Program-made: the position numbers and the translations under genes
NCBI GenBank assembly: GCA_003427395.1
Contig: BFEA01000003.1
Span: forward strand, 7,327,658-7,349,692
Source of the DNA: Chara braunii
Lineage: Eukaryota > Streptophyta > Charophyceae > Charales > Characeae
Length of the DNA: 22,035 nucleotides
Direction: 5' to 3'
Part shown: in pieces, positions 1 through 6,997 of the stretch
Layout: each line of letters opens with the position of its first letter
How positions within the stretch are numbered: the stretch's first letter is position 1
The notes under the pieces: generated by a model
What the model saw: the letters and a program-made list of their open reading frames with translations, nothing else
Told to the model about the DNA's origin: nothing
Databases searched by the model: none

Positions 1-3
1 TAG

Positions 4-301
4 TCGCCCGCGCTCCAACCTCTGAGCCGACCGTTTCGGCTACCGGTCTGTGCCCTGCCCCCGACCGTGCACCTTGTAGACTCCCCATAAACCCCCCCCC
101 TTAAAAAATGAAGGCCAAACCGAAGAAAAAAAAAAACGTCCACCCCAAAAAAGGAAAGGCCGGGCGACACCCGCCACAGCCAAACAACGACCTATGCAAC
201 CTGCCCTTGGTCGCCCGCGCTCCAACCTCTGAGCCGACCGTTTCGGCTACCGGTTTGTGCCCTGCCCCCGACCGTGCACCTTGTAGACTCCCAATAAACC
301 C
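4..301. repeat. Direct repeat pair, ~92 bp units 207 bp apart
   Basis: Positions 4-95 and 211-301 are nearly identical, with about two differences (C/T near 49 versus 256, and one base in the CCC[C/A]ATAAACCCC end). Both units start TCGCCCGCGCTCCAACC and end in ATAAACCCC. The intervening 110 bp and the sequence after 301 do not match each other, so this is a dispersed or broken tandem pair. The first unit touches the window edge, so a longer array may continue to the left. No coding function is apparent; reading frames across it are low-complexity and lack a recognisable domain. Confidence 0.85.
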
Positions 302-755
302 CGTTAGGACTCATCGACACTTCCATAAAAAGGACGCCCCGCAACACGACAAAGTGCAACGGGGTAAGACGCAGCCTTTGGCTGCGAATTGCAACGACCT
401 TGACAAGATAACCTGCCCTACCCCCCGTCTTAAGGACGACTGCGACCGGACCGTATTTTCTGCAGTCGGAGACCCCAAATGAACCCCTCCTAGCGAAGTT
501 GTACTGCACGACCTTACCGAAAATAGAAAGAAATGAAACGACGAAAATGGAACCCACACAAGCGCAGCCTCCTGGCTGAGAACTTTGATTGGAGATGGGG
601 GCGCCTTGTAGATGGAGGGAGATATGCCATATGGTCTGCACTATAGAGTAGTGATGAGGGGATTATTGTAACCCTCTAGTGATCGATGGATCGCTGAGGA
701 ATTATATGTGACGAGGTGTCTTTATAATTACTTATGATATGACGTGCGCGTCTTG
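302..755. other. Unassigned stretch
   Basis: No gene, structured RNA or repeat could be supported here. Open frames on both strands (for example minus 641-192) are shadows over GC-rich repeat DNA and show no domain, signal peptide or family resemblance. Composition changes from C-rich on the left to more balanced after about 480. Confidence 0.5.
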
Positions 756-809
756 ACGGGTGTATAGTCATAGTCACGGGTGTATAGTCACAGTCAGACG
801 GGTGTATAG
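756..809. repeat. Short degenerate tandem repeat (~20-22 bp)
   Basis: The 12-mer ACGGGTGTATAG occurs at 756-767, 776-787 and 798-809, separated by TCATAGTC-like linkers. The three units are 20 and 22 bp apart. It is a minisatellite-like track with no sign of CRISPR organisation, because the linkers are themselves similar. Confidence 0.75.
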
Positions 810-1650
810 GCATGGGTCCATATGTACAGCGAGGGAGGAAAGGGTTGAGAGGCGGAGAATTCTCATGCCGATAATGATGAGGTGATCACACCATGTGATG
901 CGTGTTGTAGTAGATTGGGAAGGATGGGTGTGTCGGGTGTGCAACGAGGAGTTATGGGTGGGACGGATAGTTCTCAAACCGACAATGCGGTGATCGTGTC
1001 AGGATGGGTGTACATGTCATAATTTTTTCTGATATTTTCGGGGGTTAGTTTGGGGCCGTATATACAGAGGGTGCGAAGGAGAAGTTCGGTGGTGATATTT
1101 TGAGCAGATGAATAAATTGTGGACCTTGCACGACGATTACTGAGATTTGGTTGGCGGCCATCATGGTAAAGCACCAAGCATTAACGGATACCGCCCTAAC
1201 TGATTGGCAAAGCTGATGTGGCGCTTGAATGTGTGACGTATAGTAGTGTAATGAATGCTACCGGTAGTGCTTTTTGTTTCTTCTCTTGTTTTTCTCGATA
1301 TTTTCAAGTAGCCATCGGTGATGGAACGTTTTTCTAAACTTTCGTAGTTGTATTCGCACTTCAGTAACAACTTCTTTAATGATGGATTGTCTCGCTTTTG
1401 AGTCATGGAAAAGATATGCTATGAGCGCATGAATCGGCATGATGGTTGACGATCGTTTTCTGTAGCGGTGACTTAGTGACGAACAACTGTTCATAAGGGA
1501 TTCCCTGAGGTACTGTTTGTGTAAGAAATATATGCGAACGGTGTATACTATGTTTTTCGGATATTCGAATACGTGATTTCTCATGAACCCCCCTCTCTTG
1601 TTTTGTCTTCTGCGTGGATATGGCCTCACTCGCCTCTCTTGCAACAACTA
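810..1650. other. Unassigned stretch
   Basis: There is no supported gene. Several minus-strand frames of 60-157 codons cross this region (1876-1403, 1647-1258, 1406-1161), but they overlap each other in different frames. They have no recognisable domain and are rich in Arg, Thr and Ile with no consistent codon pattern. I treat them as chance frames. No clear repeat was found between 810 and 1650. Confidence 0.45.
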
Positions 1651-1756
1651 CCTCCTTCCCCCGAGTACAACAGACGGTCATTATAGTTGTATTTGGGGTC
1701 TCTTTCAGACTAAGTACAACTATAATGATCGTGCGTTGTATTCGGGAGAAGAAGGT
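1651..1756. repeat. Foldback / long inverted repeat (arms ~41 bp, loop ~23 bp)
   Basis: The arm at about 1651-1691 is reverse-complementary to about 1715-1756. The inner 18 bp (1674-1691 against 1715-1732) match at 17 of 18 positions, and the outer part around CCCCGAGTACAACAGACGG pairs with a few mismatches. The 23-nt spacer holds TTTGGGGTCTCTTTCAGAC. A transcript of either strand could fold into a hairpin of roughly 40 bp. It could be a tiny inverted-repeat transposon remnant or a small-RNA precursor. No target-site duplication was identified. Confidence 0.7.
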
Positions 1757-1938
1757 AGGGCATGAGTCATTTGCTGCAATGATGACACGTGTTATTTCTT
1801 GATCCGTTTTCGATCTATCGATCGACTTTATTATGCTATCATATGGAATCGAAAGTAGAGCTCTTGAAAATACCAAACTGACAGGTCTTGAAACCTTTCA
1901 TCATCGTTTCAAGAATGGTGTGGCGAGGCCCTAAGCCA

Positions 1939-2085
1939 TTGGGCCTCGCTCCACTACACATCACACTACATGCATTTGAGCGCTTTCTGAACCAGGTGTG
2001 TTCAGACGAGGCAAACACTTCCAATGTATGTGGTTGAGAAAGAGTCCCAAATGCATGTAGGGTTGGTGTGTAGTGGAGCGAGGCC
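1939..2085. mobile_element. MITE-like inverted-repeat element, copy A of GGCCTCGCTCCACTAC family
   Basis: The left end 1942-1977 (GGCCTCGCTCCACTACAC ... TGCATTT) is the reverse complement of 2049-2085 (AAATGCATGTAG ... TGGAGCGAGGCC) with a few differences, giving terminal inverted repeats of about 36 bp. The ~71-bp interior has no coding potential. The same end sequence, including the outer ATTGGGCC, occurs in copy B at 6622-6819, so this is a non-autonomous repeat family. The right end is followed by AGCACG and a 16-A run, and the outer ATTGG seen on the left is absent there, so that edge may be damaged. No autonomous partner is visible in the window. Confidence 0.7.
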
Positions 2086-2091
2086 AGCACG

Positions 2092-2107
2092 AAAAAAAAA
2101 AAAAAAA
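2092..2107. repeat. A16 homopolymer flanked by a GAGGCCAG / CTGGCCTC inverted repeat
   Basis: A run of 16 A follows GAGGCCAGCACG and precedes CTGGCCTCATC, so the run sits inside a small 8-bp inverted repeat at the right edge of the MITE-like copy. It could be a retroposition tail or simple slippage. Confidence 0.6.
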
Positions 2108-2611
2108 CTGGCCTCATCCCATTGATTTTATTTATTTATCTTTTTAAGGGAAAAAATCATTTCATTCGATTACGCACACCAAAGGAGAGGCCGAGAATCC
2201 TCCACAAACCACCCGGGAAGGTAGCAGAACGAAAATTGTGGGTGTCGGGGTGAAAATCCAGCGACAAAAATGACCAAAACCAGACCGTTGTCCTGATACC
2301 CGCCGACCCTGGAAACCAAAAAGGTATGCCTCAGGCCTGCAAAAACCTCACAAACCAAAACCAAACCGCAAAGCAAAGAAACACCACACGACCTCTAAAG
2401 ACCAAACAATCAAAAAATAAAAGACCCCACTACTAAACTATTATGAGTTTTCCCCTACTGAAACAACAGTCCCTGCTCGGGCATAAAAGCCTCACAAACC
2501 ATAAAAGCAAGCGCACTGGTTATCCTTGCTAGTCCTACCGTAATCCTACTAAATATTCGCTTGAATACTCTTATCCATCGGAGAGACTAGGCTATATGCA
2601 ACCCCTACAGA
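2108..2611. other. Unassigned stretch
   Basis: Nothing recognisable was found. The segment is A-rich on the plus strand with many CAAA and CCAAA words, and it has no long frame with a domain. The minus frame 2376-2170 is short and hydrophobic but lacks any family resemblance. Confidence 0.45.
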
Positions 2612-2639
2612 GGGGGGTGGGGGGTGGGGGTGGGGGGGG
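2612..2639 (+). other. G-quadruplex candidate
   Basis: Four G-runs of 6, 6, 5 and 8 are separated by single T residues within 28 bp. This matches the textbook intramolecular quadruplex pattern (runs of at least three G with 1-7 nt loops) with the shortest possible loops. The G-rich strand is plus. It lies 2.3 kb from the nearest decayed LINE coding sequence with no promoter context, so a regulatory role is speculative. Confidence 0.7.
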
Positions 2640-2949
2640 TTCGAAAAGGAGCCCCAGCGCCATGACCAGCCACACTCCCTCCACTTAGTACATCAAGTGT
2701 CTGTGTCCTGGTGACCGAACGGTAACCGAGTGTGCATGTTCCAACTTCATTTTTAAAATAGTTACATGATAATGACGTTAAACAATAAACAGCAAGCACA
2801 AAACAACGAAGCAGCGAAAAGACAGAAAAATGTCTCCTAGAAGAGGGGAACTACAAATGGAAATAAGAGACAAAAACCAACATCTAGGAAATAAATACAT
2901 CAGTTGATAAAAGATGTTGTTTCCGACCGAGATGTTTAGCTATAAACTG
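2640..2949. other. Probable LINE 3' flank, otherwise unassigned
   Basis: This follows the stop of the minus-strand LINE ORF2 fragment and may contain its 3' untranslated region. No poly-T tract on the plus strand marks a retroposon tail here, so the LINE 3' end cannot be placed exactly. No other feature was seen. Confidence 0.4.
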
Positions 2950-5160
2950 TTAGTTGACAAGCAACCACTTACCAATCATCAGTTTACCATGCTCATCCAT
3001 TTGTGTCAGTGAATAATTCAGGCACCAAGTCTTTATGAACCATCTCCTTCCTGTAACATCGTTTCCAGTTTTGATAACTCTCCTTCGCCAGTCTGCTAAA
3101 ATGTATTTTCTGAGACCTTGAAAAATTTCGTTTCGAATTTGCTTATTTTTCCAGTCTTTGGCATTAAACACTGCATCATTCCTCCCATGCCAAATGACTG
3201 TGCATATTATAGCTCTTGTTGTATGGGCCATGTAACCCCACCCTTCATGCAGATTCAAACCTTCAGGCACCCCACCAATCAGAACCCATATTTTATCCCA
3301 TTCAATGAATCCGTCCGAGAGGCTATCCCAATGTCTCTTCCACCACCGCCAAATTATGATGGAGGTTGGACAGTCCCACCATATGTGAGAGGGAGACTCA
3401 AAAGTCCACAAACACCTCACACATTTAGTATCAATTTTCGTTCCATGTTGAATCAACCAGATAGCGGTAGTAGGAGTGACCGCCAAGGAAAGTAGTCATA
3501 GTATTGCAGCTTATCTTTGGTTAGGATTTTTTTTAAGTTGTTTTCAGCATCTTGAGATCATGCTAGAAAGAATGGTTGGGTTGCAGTCTGGAAACAACGG
3601 GGTCCATCTACTTCTTGAAATTGAGAATGAGTCCTTAGCTGGGATGATAATATTGTAACCAATTTGTTGGGTGTATTCCAATAGCCGAACGTTTTTCCCT
3701 TTCTTCCTTTTTGCTCTTCATTTTCATGCGTGTGGATCCGGTATAAGAGTTGTAATAGACTTTCCTTCAACAAACTGATAGCATGAAGTATTTCCTTTTG
3801 AGTCTGAGTATTCTGTTACTCTTATCTGTTTAAATGAGGAACCTAGCATCGAAATTGCGTCTTTTACTTAGCTGAGGAAAGTGATATCCGGAAAACTTTT
3901 CCAACCCTGAAAGATTCGTTTCCCATCCAGTTGGAATTCTATCAGTTTCCACAGTAGGGGGGAACCCGGAACGCAGTTAACAAACCAGACTCTAATCGGA
4001 TCCACCGCTGAAAGGGAAATAATATTTTTCTACTTTTCCGGAATAGCATCAATTATCATGTTCCTTTTCTCCTCAATCTTCCTCAATTGGCCCAACTTGA
4101 GCCTGAGATCTGGTACGGAAACCCAGTCACCCATTAAATCATCCCACATGTCCCCAATTCGGAGTACCTGCCTTTCAATCCATGTACGACCGAAACTGTA
4201 AGGAGTGGTATCAACTTTGATCCACTCCCCATCCTGAGATCTGATGTGTGGATTTTCAAAAATCAGTTGGGACAACAATTCTGCCTTTGTACTTGGCTCA
4301 ACCCATACATCAGATCTCAATTTCTTCCATGCTTGTATGGTTGCTCTCCAAAAAGGTGATTTCACGTGTCTCCTTTGATATGAATATAACATCAGGCAAC
4401 TCCATATGTCATCAGGTCTGTCGAGGTTCCATTCATGAGATAACAGGTATTCCGCTAAGTACATCCAGTGAGGTGGTGAAGGAGCACACACGGCTTTGAT
4501 TAGCCATTTCACTAGCATTGCATCGTTTTGGCGTTGTGGGTCCAGTATACCCAAGCCGCCATTTTTCCTAGACGCACATAACATTTCTCATGCCACCTTT
4601 AAGAGGAACGTATCTTCCTCCCCTGCATATGGTTTCCATAGGAATTTAGCGTTGCGTTTGCGGACGACACTATACACTTGTTTACCAAAAGCTCTGACTT
4701 TTTTTTTTTTTTTTTAAGCTACAAACCAAGGGAGGGCAAAAAGGGTCCCGTTCAAGACCAGTGTTCTGCCGAAAAGGGAGAGGTTGGTGGCTTTACCTCA
4801 ACTAGTCAGACGATGTAGCGATTTGTGAAGGACGATGTTGTTCGATCACCTGAGCAGTCGAGGAGAGAGATTTGCACCCCCCAAAACTTCTCTGATTGGT
4901 CGTCTGAGATACGTTTCATTCCCCATTATGTTTCCATGTGAAAGTCAGAAGGAAGGAAGAACACGGATTTGTGTCAATTGACCGATGCTTCAGAAAGAAA
5001 AGAGTACGTGGTAAGTTTGTATTTGAGAGCAGAGAGAGAAGTTACTAAGTTTTCAGACACAACAAGGAGATCATTTGCCAGACAGCGTGCTTTGACTTTG
5101 CACTGAGTCGGTCCTACTTGGATACCTCTCCCATTGATTTTACAATGTAGTTATCATGCT
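2950..5160 (-). pseudogene. LINE ORF2 fragment: RT motif C region to zinc-binding C-terminus, decayed
   Basis: Reading right to left on the minus strand gives discontinuous but colinear LINE ORF2 protein. At 5145-4900, KINGRGIQVGPT is followed by the RT motif C region and LVTSLSALKYKLTTYSFLSEAS. At 4700-4584, RAFGKQVYSVVRKRNAKFLWKP. At 4584-4030 there is a 184-codon open frame beginning MLCASRKNGGLGILDP. At 3486-2950 there is a 178-codon frame with the zinc-binding motif Cys22-x2-Cys25-x8-His34-x4-Cys39 typical of the zf-RVT domain. The canonical catalytic F/YADD of motif C reads CLANDLL (5070-5078), so one catalytic Asp is replaced by Asn. Stops, frameshifts and a T17 run (4699-4715) break the frame. 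The upstream EN and RT fingers are missing, consistent with 5' truncation near 5160, where an A27 run begins. It cannot be functional. Confidence 0.85.
4699..4715. repeat. T17 homopolymer inside LINE coding sequence
   Basis: This is a run of 17 T on the plus strand (17 A on the coding strand). It lies between PWFVA- and RAFGKQ-encoding LINE sequence, and conserved LINE protein continues on both sides. It is therefore an inserted or expanded homopolymer rather than a retroposon tail. Confidence 0.7.
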
Positions 5161-5163
5161 TTC

Positions 5164-5190
5164 AAAAAAAAAAAAAAAAAAAAAAAAAAA
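5164..5190. repeat. A27 homopolymer at the 5' truncation of the LINE
   Basis: A run of 27 A immediately abuts the last recognisable LINE codon region (about 5160). It may be a pre-existing A-rich target, slippage, or the tail of another retroposed fragment on the plus strand that cannot be identified. Confidence 0.7.
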
Positions 5191-5488
5191 CCCTGAAAAC
5201 CTACACCACTGAAACTTGCTCCGCAATCGAACACAAAAGCACGATCCATGCGCTCGCAAAGAAGACGAAACTCAGTCTGTTAGAGCAGATGTCAGATCCG
5301 TCAAGTCAGTACATGTTCTCCAAATCCACGACGTTCGCTACAACACGTCAGCAGATCCACACACACCGACTCTCTACAACACTACAATGTAAAACTCGTG
5401 CAATACATTGAACGCATCGACCGCGATCCACGGTGAAGGACAGCAGCTCCCGTTTCACGCCACAAATTGCCAGCTCGAGAGAACCACC
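5191..5488. other. Unassigned stretch
   Basis: No gene or repeat could be recognised. The sequence is moderately GC-balanced and rich in CACA and CGA words. It precedes the first unit of the tandem repeat that starts near 5489. Confidence 0.4.
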
Positions 5489-5555
5489 GCTGGATTGTGC
5501 AATTGCAAGGCCAGCGATGCACGAGAACCCGAACTCGGCTCCTACTAGTTAGTCC

Positions 5556-5725
5556 GGGGGCCAAGTCCCACCAACAACGTTCATTTCCTCGGCGCCTGAA
5601 TCAAGTCGCGTTTGTGGAGATGTGCAGAAATGGCATAGAGTTTTCTCAACTGCACGTCTCCACAAACACGCGCAGATTCAGGCGTTGAGGAAACTCAACG
5701 CTGCTAGTGAGACTTGGCCTCGGGG
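5556..5725. mobile_element. 170-bp foldback/MITE inserted in repeat unit 1
   Basis: The arms at about 5556-5626 and 5651-5725 are reverse-complementary over their whole length with scattered mismatches. The best blocks are GGCCAAGTC/GACTTGGCC, CGCCTGAATC/GATTCAGGCG and GTTTGTGGAGATGTGCA/TGCACGTCTCCACAAAC. The loop is only 24 bp. Unit 2 of the surrounding repeat has AGTCC-TCTA-CCAG exactly where unit 1 carries this element, so 5556-5725 is an insertion. Its ends read GGGGGCCAAGTC and, inverted, CCCCGAGGCCAAGTC. No clear target duplication remains. Confidence 0.75.
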
Positions 5726-5876
5726 CCAGTGAGTTTAAAAGTATTGTATTGGTTTAACGATTGAGGGATATTCTGCAAAACGACGACGCTGGATTGTGCA
5801 ACTGCAAGGCCAGCGACACTCAAAAACCCAAACTCGGCCCCTACCTGTTAGTCCTCTACCAGCGAGTTTAAAATAT

Positions 5877-6282
5877 TGGATTAAAAAAAAGGATAATTTG
5901 CAAAATACCCCCACAAGTTGAGAGTTGAGATATATGCCAAAATGCGTCCAAAGAGATGTGTGTAGAGCGCCCCTCTAACAAAATAAATATTTTGTGAAAT
6001 ACCCCTGGTGTCGGTTGGACCCCCATCTTTGCAGTATACCCCTACCAGGTACCGTCCAATTTTGCAAAATGCCCCCCTCAGTAGTTACCAACTTTTCCTA
6101 GACGTTATTGCAAAAGGCCAAGTCCCAAACGGGGAGGTCCAGATTGCACTAAGTTGCACACCCTCCTGACAGGGGCACAACACAAAGATTTCAGCCCAAA
6201 AGGGCATTCCGCTCTACCCACATCATTCAGGAGCATTTTGGCATATTTATCAACTTATGCGGGTATTTTGCAAATTATCCTC
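5877..6282. mobile_element. ~390-406 bp MITE with ~70-79 bp terminal inverted repeats
   Basis: The left end 5891-5969 (GGATAATTTGCAAAATACCC ... GCCAAAATGC ... TAGAGCG) is the reverse complement of 6210-6280 with modest divergence. The interior lacks coding frames and contains several GCAAAATRCCCC-like words. TTTAAAATAT occurs on both sides (5867-5876 and 6283-6292). If it is the target duplication, at 10 bp it would fit the 9-11 bp typical of Mutator-like elements. The left flank has an extra TGGATTAAAAAAAA, so the exact edge is uncertain. Comparison with repeat unit 1, which lacks it, supports insertion. Confidence 0.7.
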
Positions 6283-6285
6283 TTT

Positions 6286-6286
<1 letters not shown>

Positions 6287-6338
<52 letters not shown>
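6287..6338. repeat. (AT)n microsatellite
   Basis: An almost perfect AT dinucleotide run of about 50 bp adjoins the right flank of the MITE. Confidence 0.95.
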
Positions 6339-6340
<2 letters not shown>

Positions 6341-6378
6341 GTTTGAAGATTGAGGGATATTCCACAAAAGTTGGCAAA

Positions 6379-6621
6379 ACAAAAAAAAAATAAAAAAAAA
6401 AGGACTTCAGTCATGCCACAATTTTTACAGATGTACTTGGATTATTCCGTTTTCTGTCGCTCGTCCTTGCCTCGCTGAGCTTCACTGCAATTGTTTGAAT
6501 CGAAAGTGTCCAGCATTCTTTTTTTTCCTTTTATTTTGAAAAGTCTCCAGCACTAGAAAATTGGAACATAATAAAGGAGAGGGGGAGGGGGGAAACCTTG
6601 AGCAGAGGGCAACTACTTGTT
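6379..6621. other. Unassigned A/T-rich stretch
   Basis: A- and T-runs (6382-6402, 6519-6532) and a purine-rich patch near 6574-6592 are the only features visible. Confidence 0.4.
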
Positions 6622-6819
6622 AGATATTGGGCCTCGCTCCACTACTTACGACATTCACAAATAAAGAAAATAATTTGGAGTGCGTCTTCCCATGTTTTAG
6701 CAGAGTATTCCATGTTCTAGCAGAATATTCCATGTTCTAGCAGAATATTCCATGTTCTAGCAGAATTTTCATTCTCATTTACCACATGTAGTGAGGAGTG
6801 GAGCAAGGCCCAATATCTC
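6622..6819. mobile_element. MITE-like inverted-repeat element, copy B of GGCCTCGCTCCACTAC family
   Basis: The left terminus AGATATTGGGCCTCGCTCCA (6622-6641) is matched in inverted form by TGGAGCAAGGCCCAATATCT (6800-6819) with one difference. This gives terminal inverted repeats of about 20-23 bp. The same terminus occurs at copy A (1939-2085), including ATTGGGCCTCGCTCCACTAC on its left side. The interior differs from copy A and contains a 20-bp minisatellite (6687-6766). No coding frame and no certain target duplication are visible. Confidence 0.7.
6687..6766. repeat. 20-bp minisatellite, four units, inside MITE copy B
   Basis: Units at 6707-6726, 6727-6746 and 6747-6766 are identical (ATTCCATGTTCTAGCAGAAT). 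The unit at 6687-6706 is a diverged first copy. There is no spacer between units, which rules out a CRISPR array. Confidence 0.95.
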
Positions 6820-6953
6820 ATAATTTTTTTATCGGCCTCGGTTCTCTGTTGTCCTTGTTTGAAATCATTTCCACATTCTCTTTTAACTTGTTTATGCAGG
6901 GTATCCTTCATTTACACTCTCCTTGGGCAAGGTTCCGCTTGGTCGGATACTCT

Positions 6954-6997
6954 GTTTTTGGTCGTAGATTGTTTTGTAACAATCTACGGTCAAAAAC
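6954..6997 (+). other. 20-bp stem, 4-nt loop hairpin with two G-U pairs
   Basis: The arm 6954-6973 (GTTTTTGGTCGTAGATTGTT) and the arm 6978-6997 (AACAATCTACGGTCAAAAAC) flank the loop TTGT. Eighteen pairs are Watson-Crick. The other two become G-U pairs if the plus strand is transcribed, but A-C mismatches on the minus strand. The stem would therefore be fully paired only in plus-strand RNA. No surrounding gene is evident. It could be a foldback remnant. Confidence 0.7.

Larger units (their letters stand above)
5489..6378. repeat. Tandem repeat units (CGCTGG...CCAGCG type) carrying insertions
   Basis: Unit 1 starts at 5489 and unit 2 at 5788, both with CGCTGGATTGTGCAAYTGC followed by AAGGCCAGCG. 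Both continue to a (C)TGTTAGTCC / CTAGTTAGTCC block and then CCAG[T/C]GAGTTTAAAA and a GATTGAGGGATATTC block (unit 1 near 5760, unit 2 near 6346). Unit 1 is interrupted at 5556-5725 by a foldback, and unit 2 between about 5877 and 6282 by a MITE. Removing the insertions leaves two colinear units. This internal duplication gives natural empty-site comparisons for both insertions. Confidence 0.75.

Noticed and set aside
1161-1876. Series of minus-strand frames suggesting a multi-exon or frameshifted gene
   Set aside because: The frames overlap each other rather than continue one another, cover the foldback at 1651-1756, and have no family resemblance.
4699-4870. A third SINE (T-run followed by a B-box-like GTTCAAGACC)
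   Set aside because: The sequence right of the T-run translates on minus into conserved LINE protein (VGVQ/ISLLDCS region and PWFVA before the run), so the run lies inside LINE coding sequence and the B-box match is coincidental.
5891-6281. Telomere-like CCCC/CAAAATACCCC repeats
   Set aside because: The words are irregularly spaced and lie within the arms and core of a MITE; there is no regular telomeric unit such as CCCTAAA.
6687-6766. CRISPR-like short repeats
   Set aside because: The 20-bp units are directly adjacent with no spacers; this is a minisatellite.
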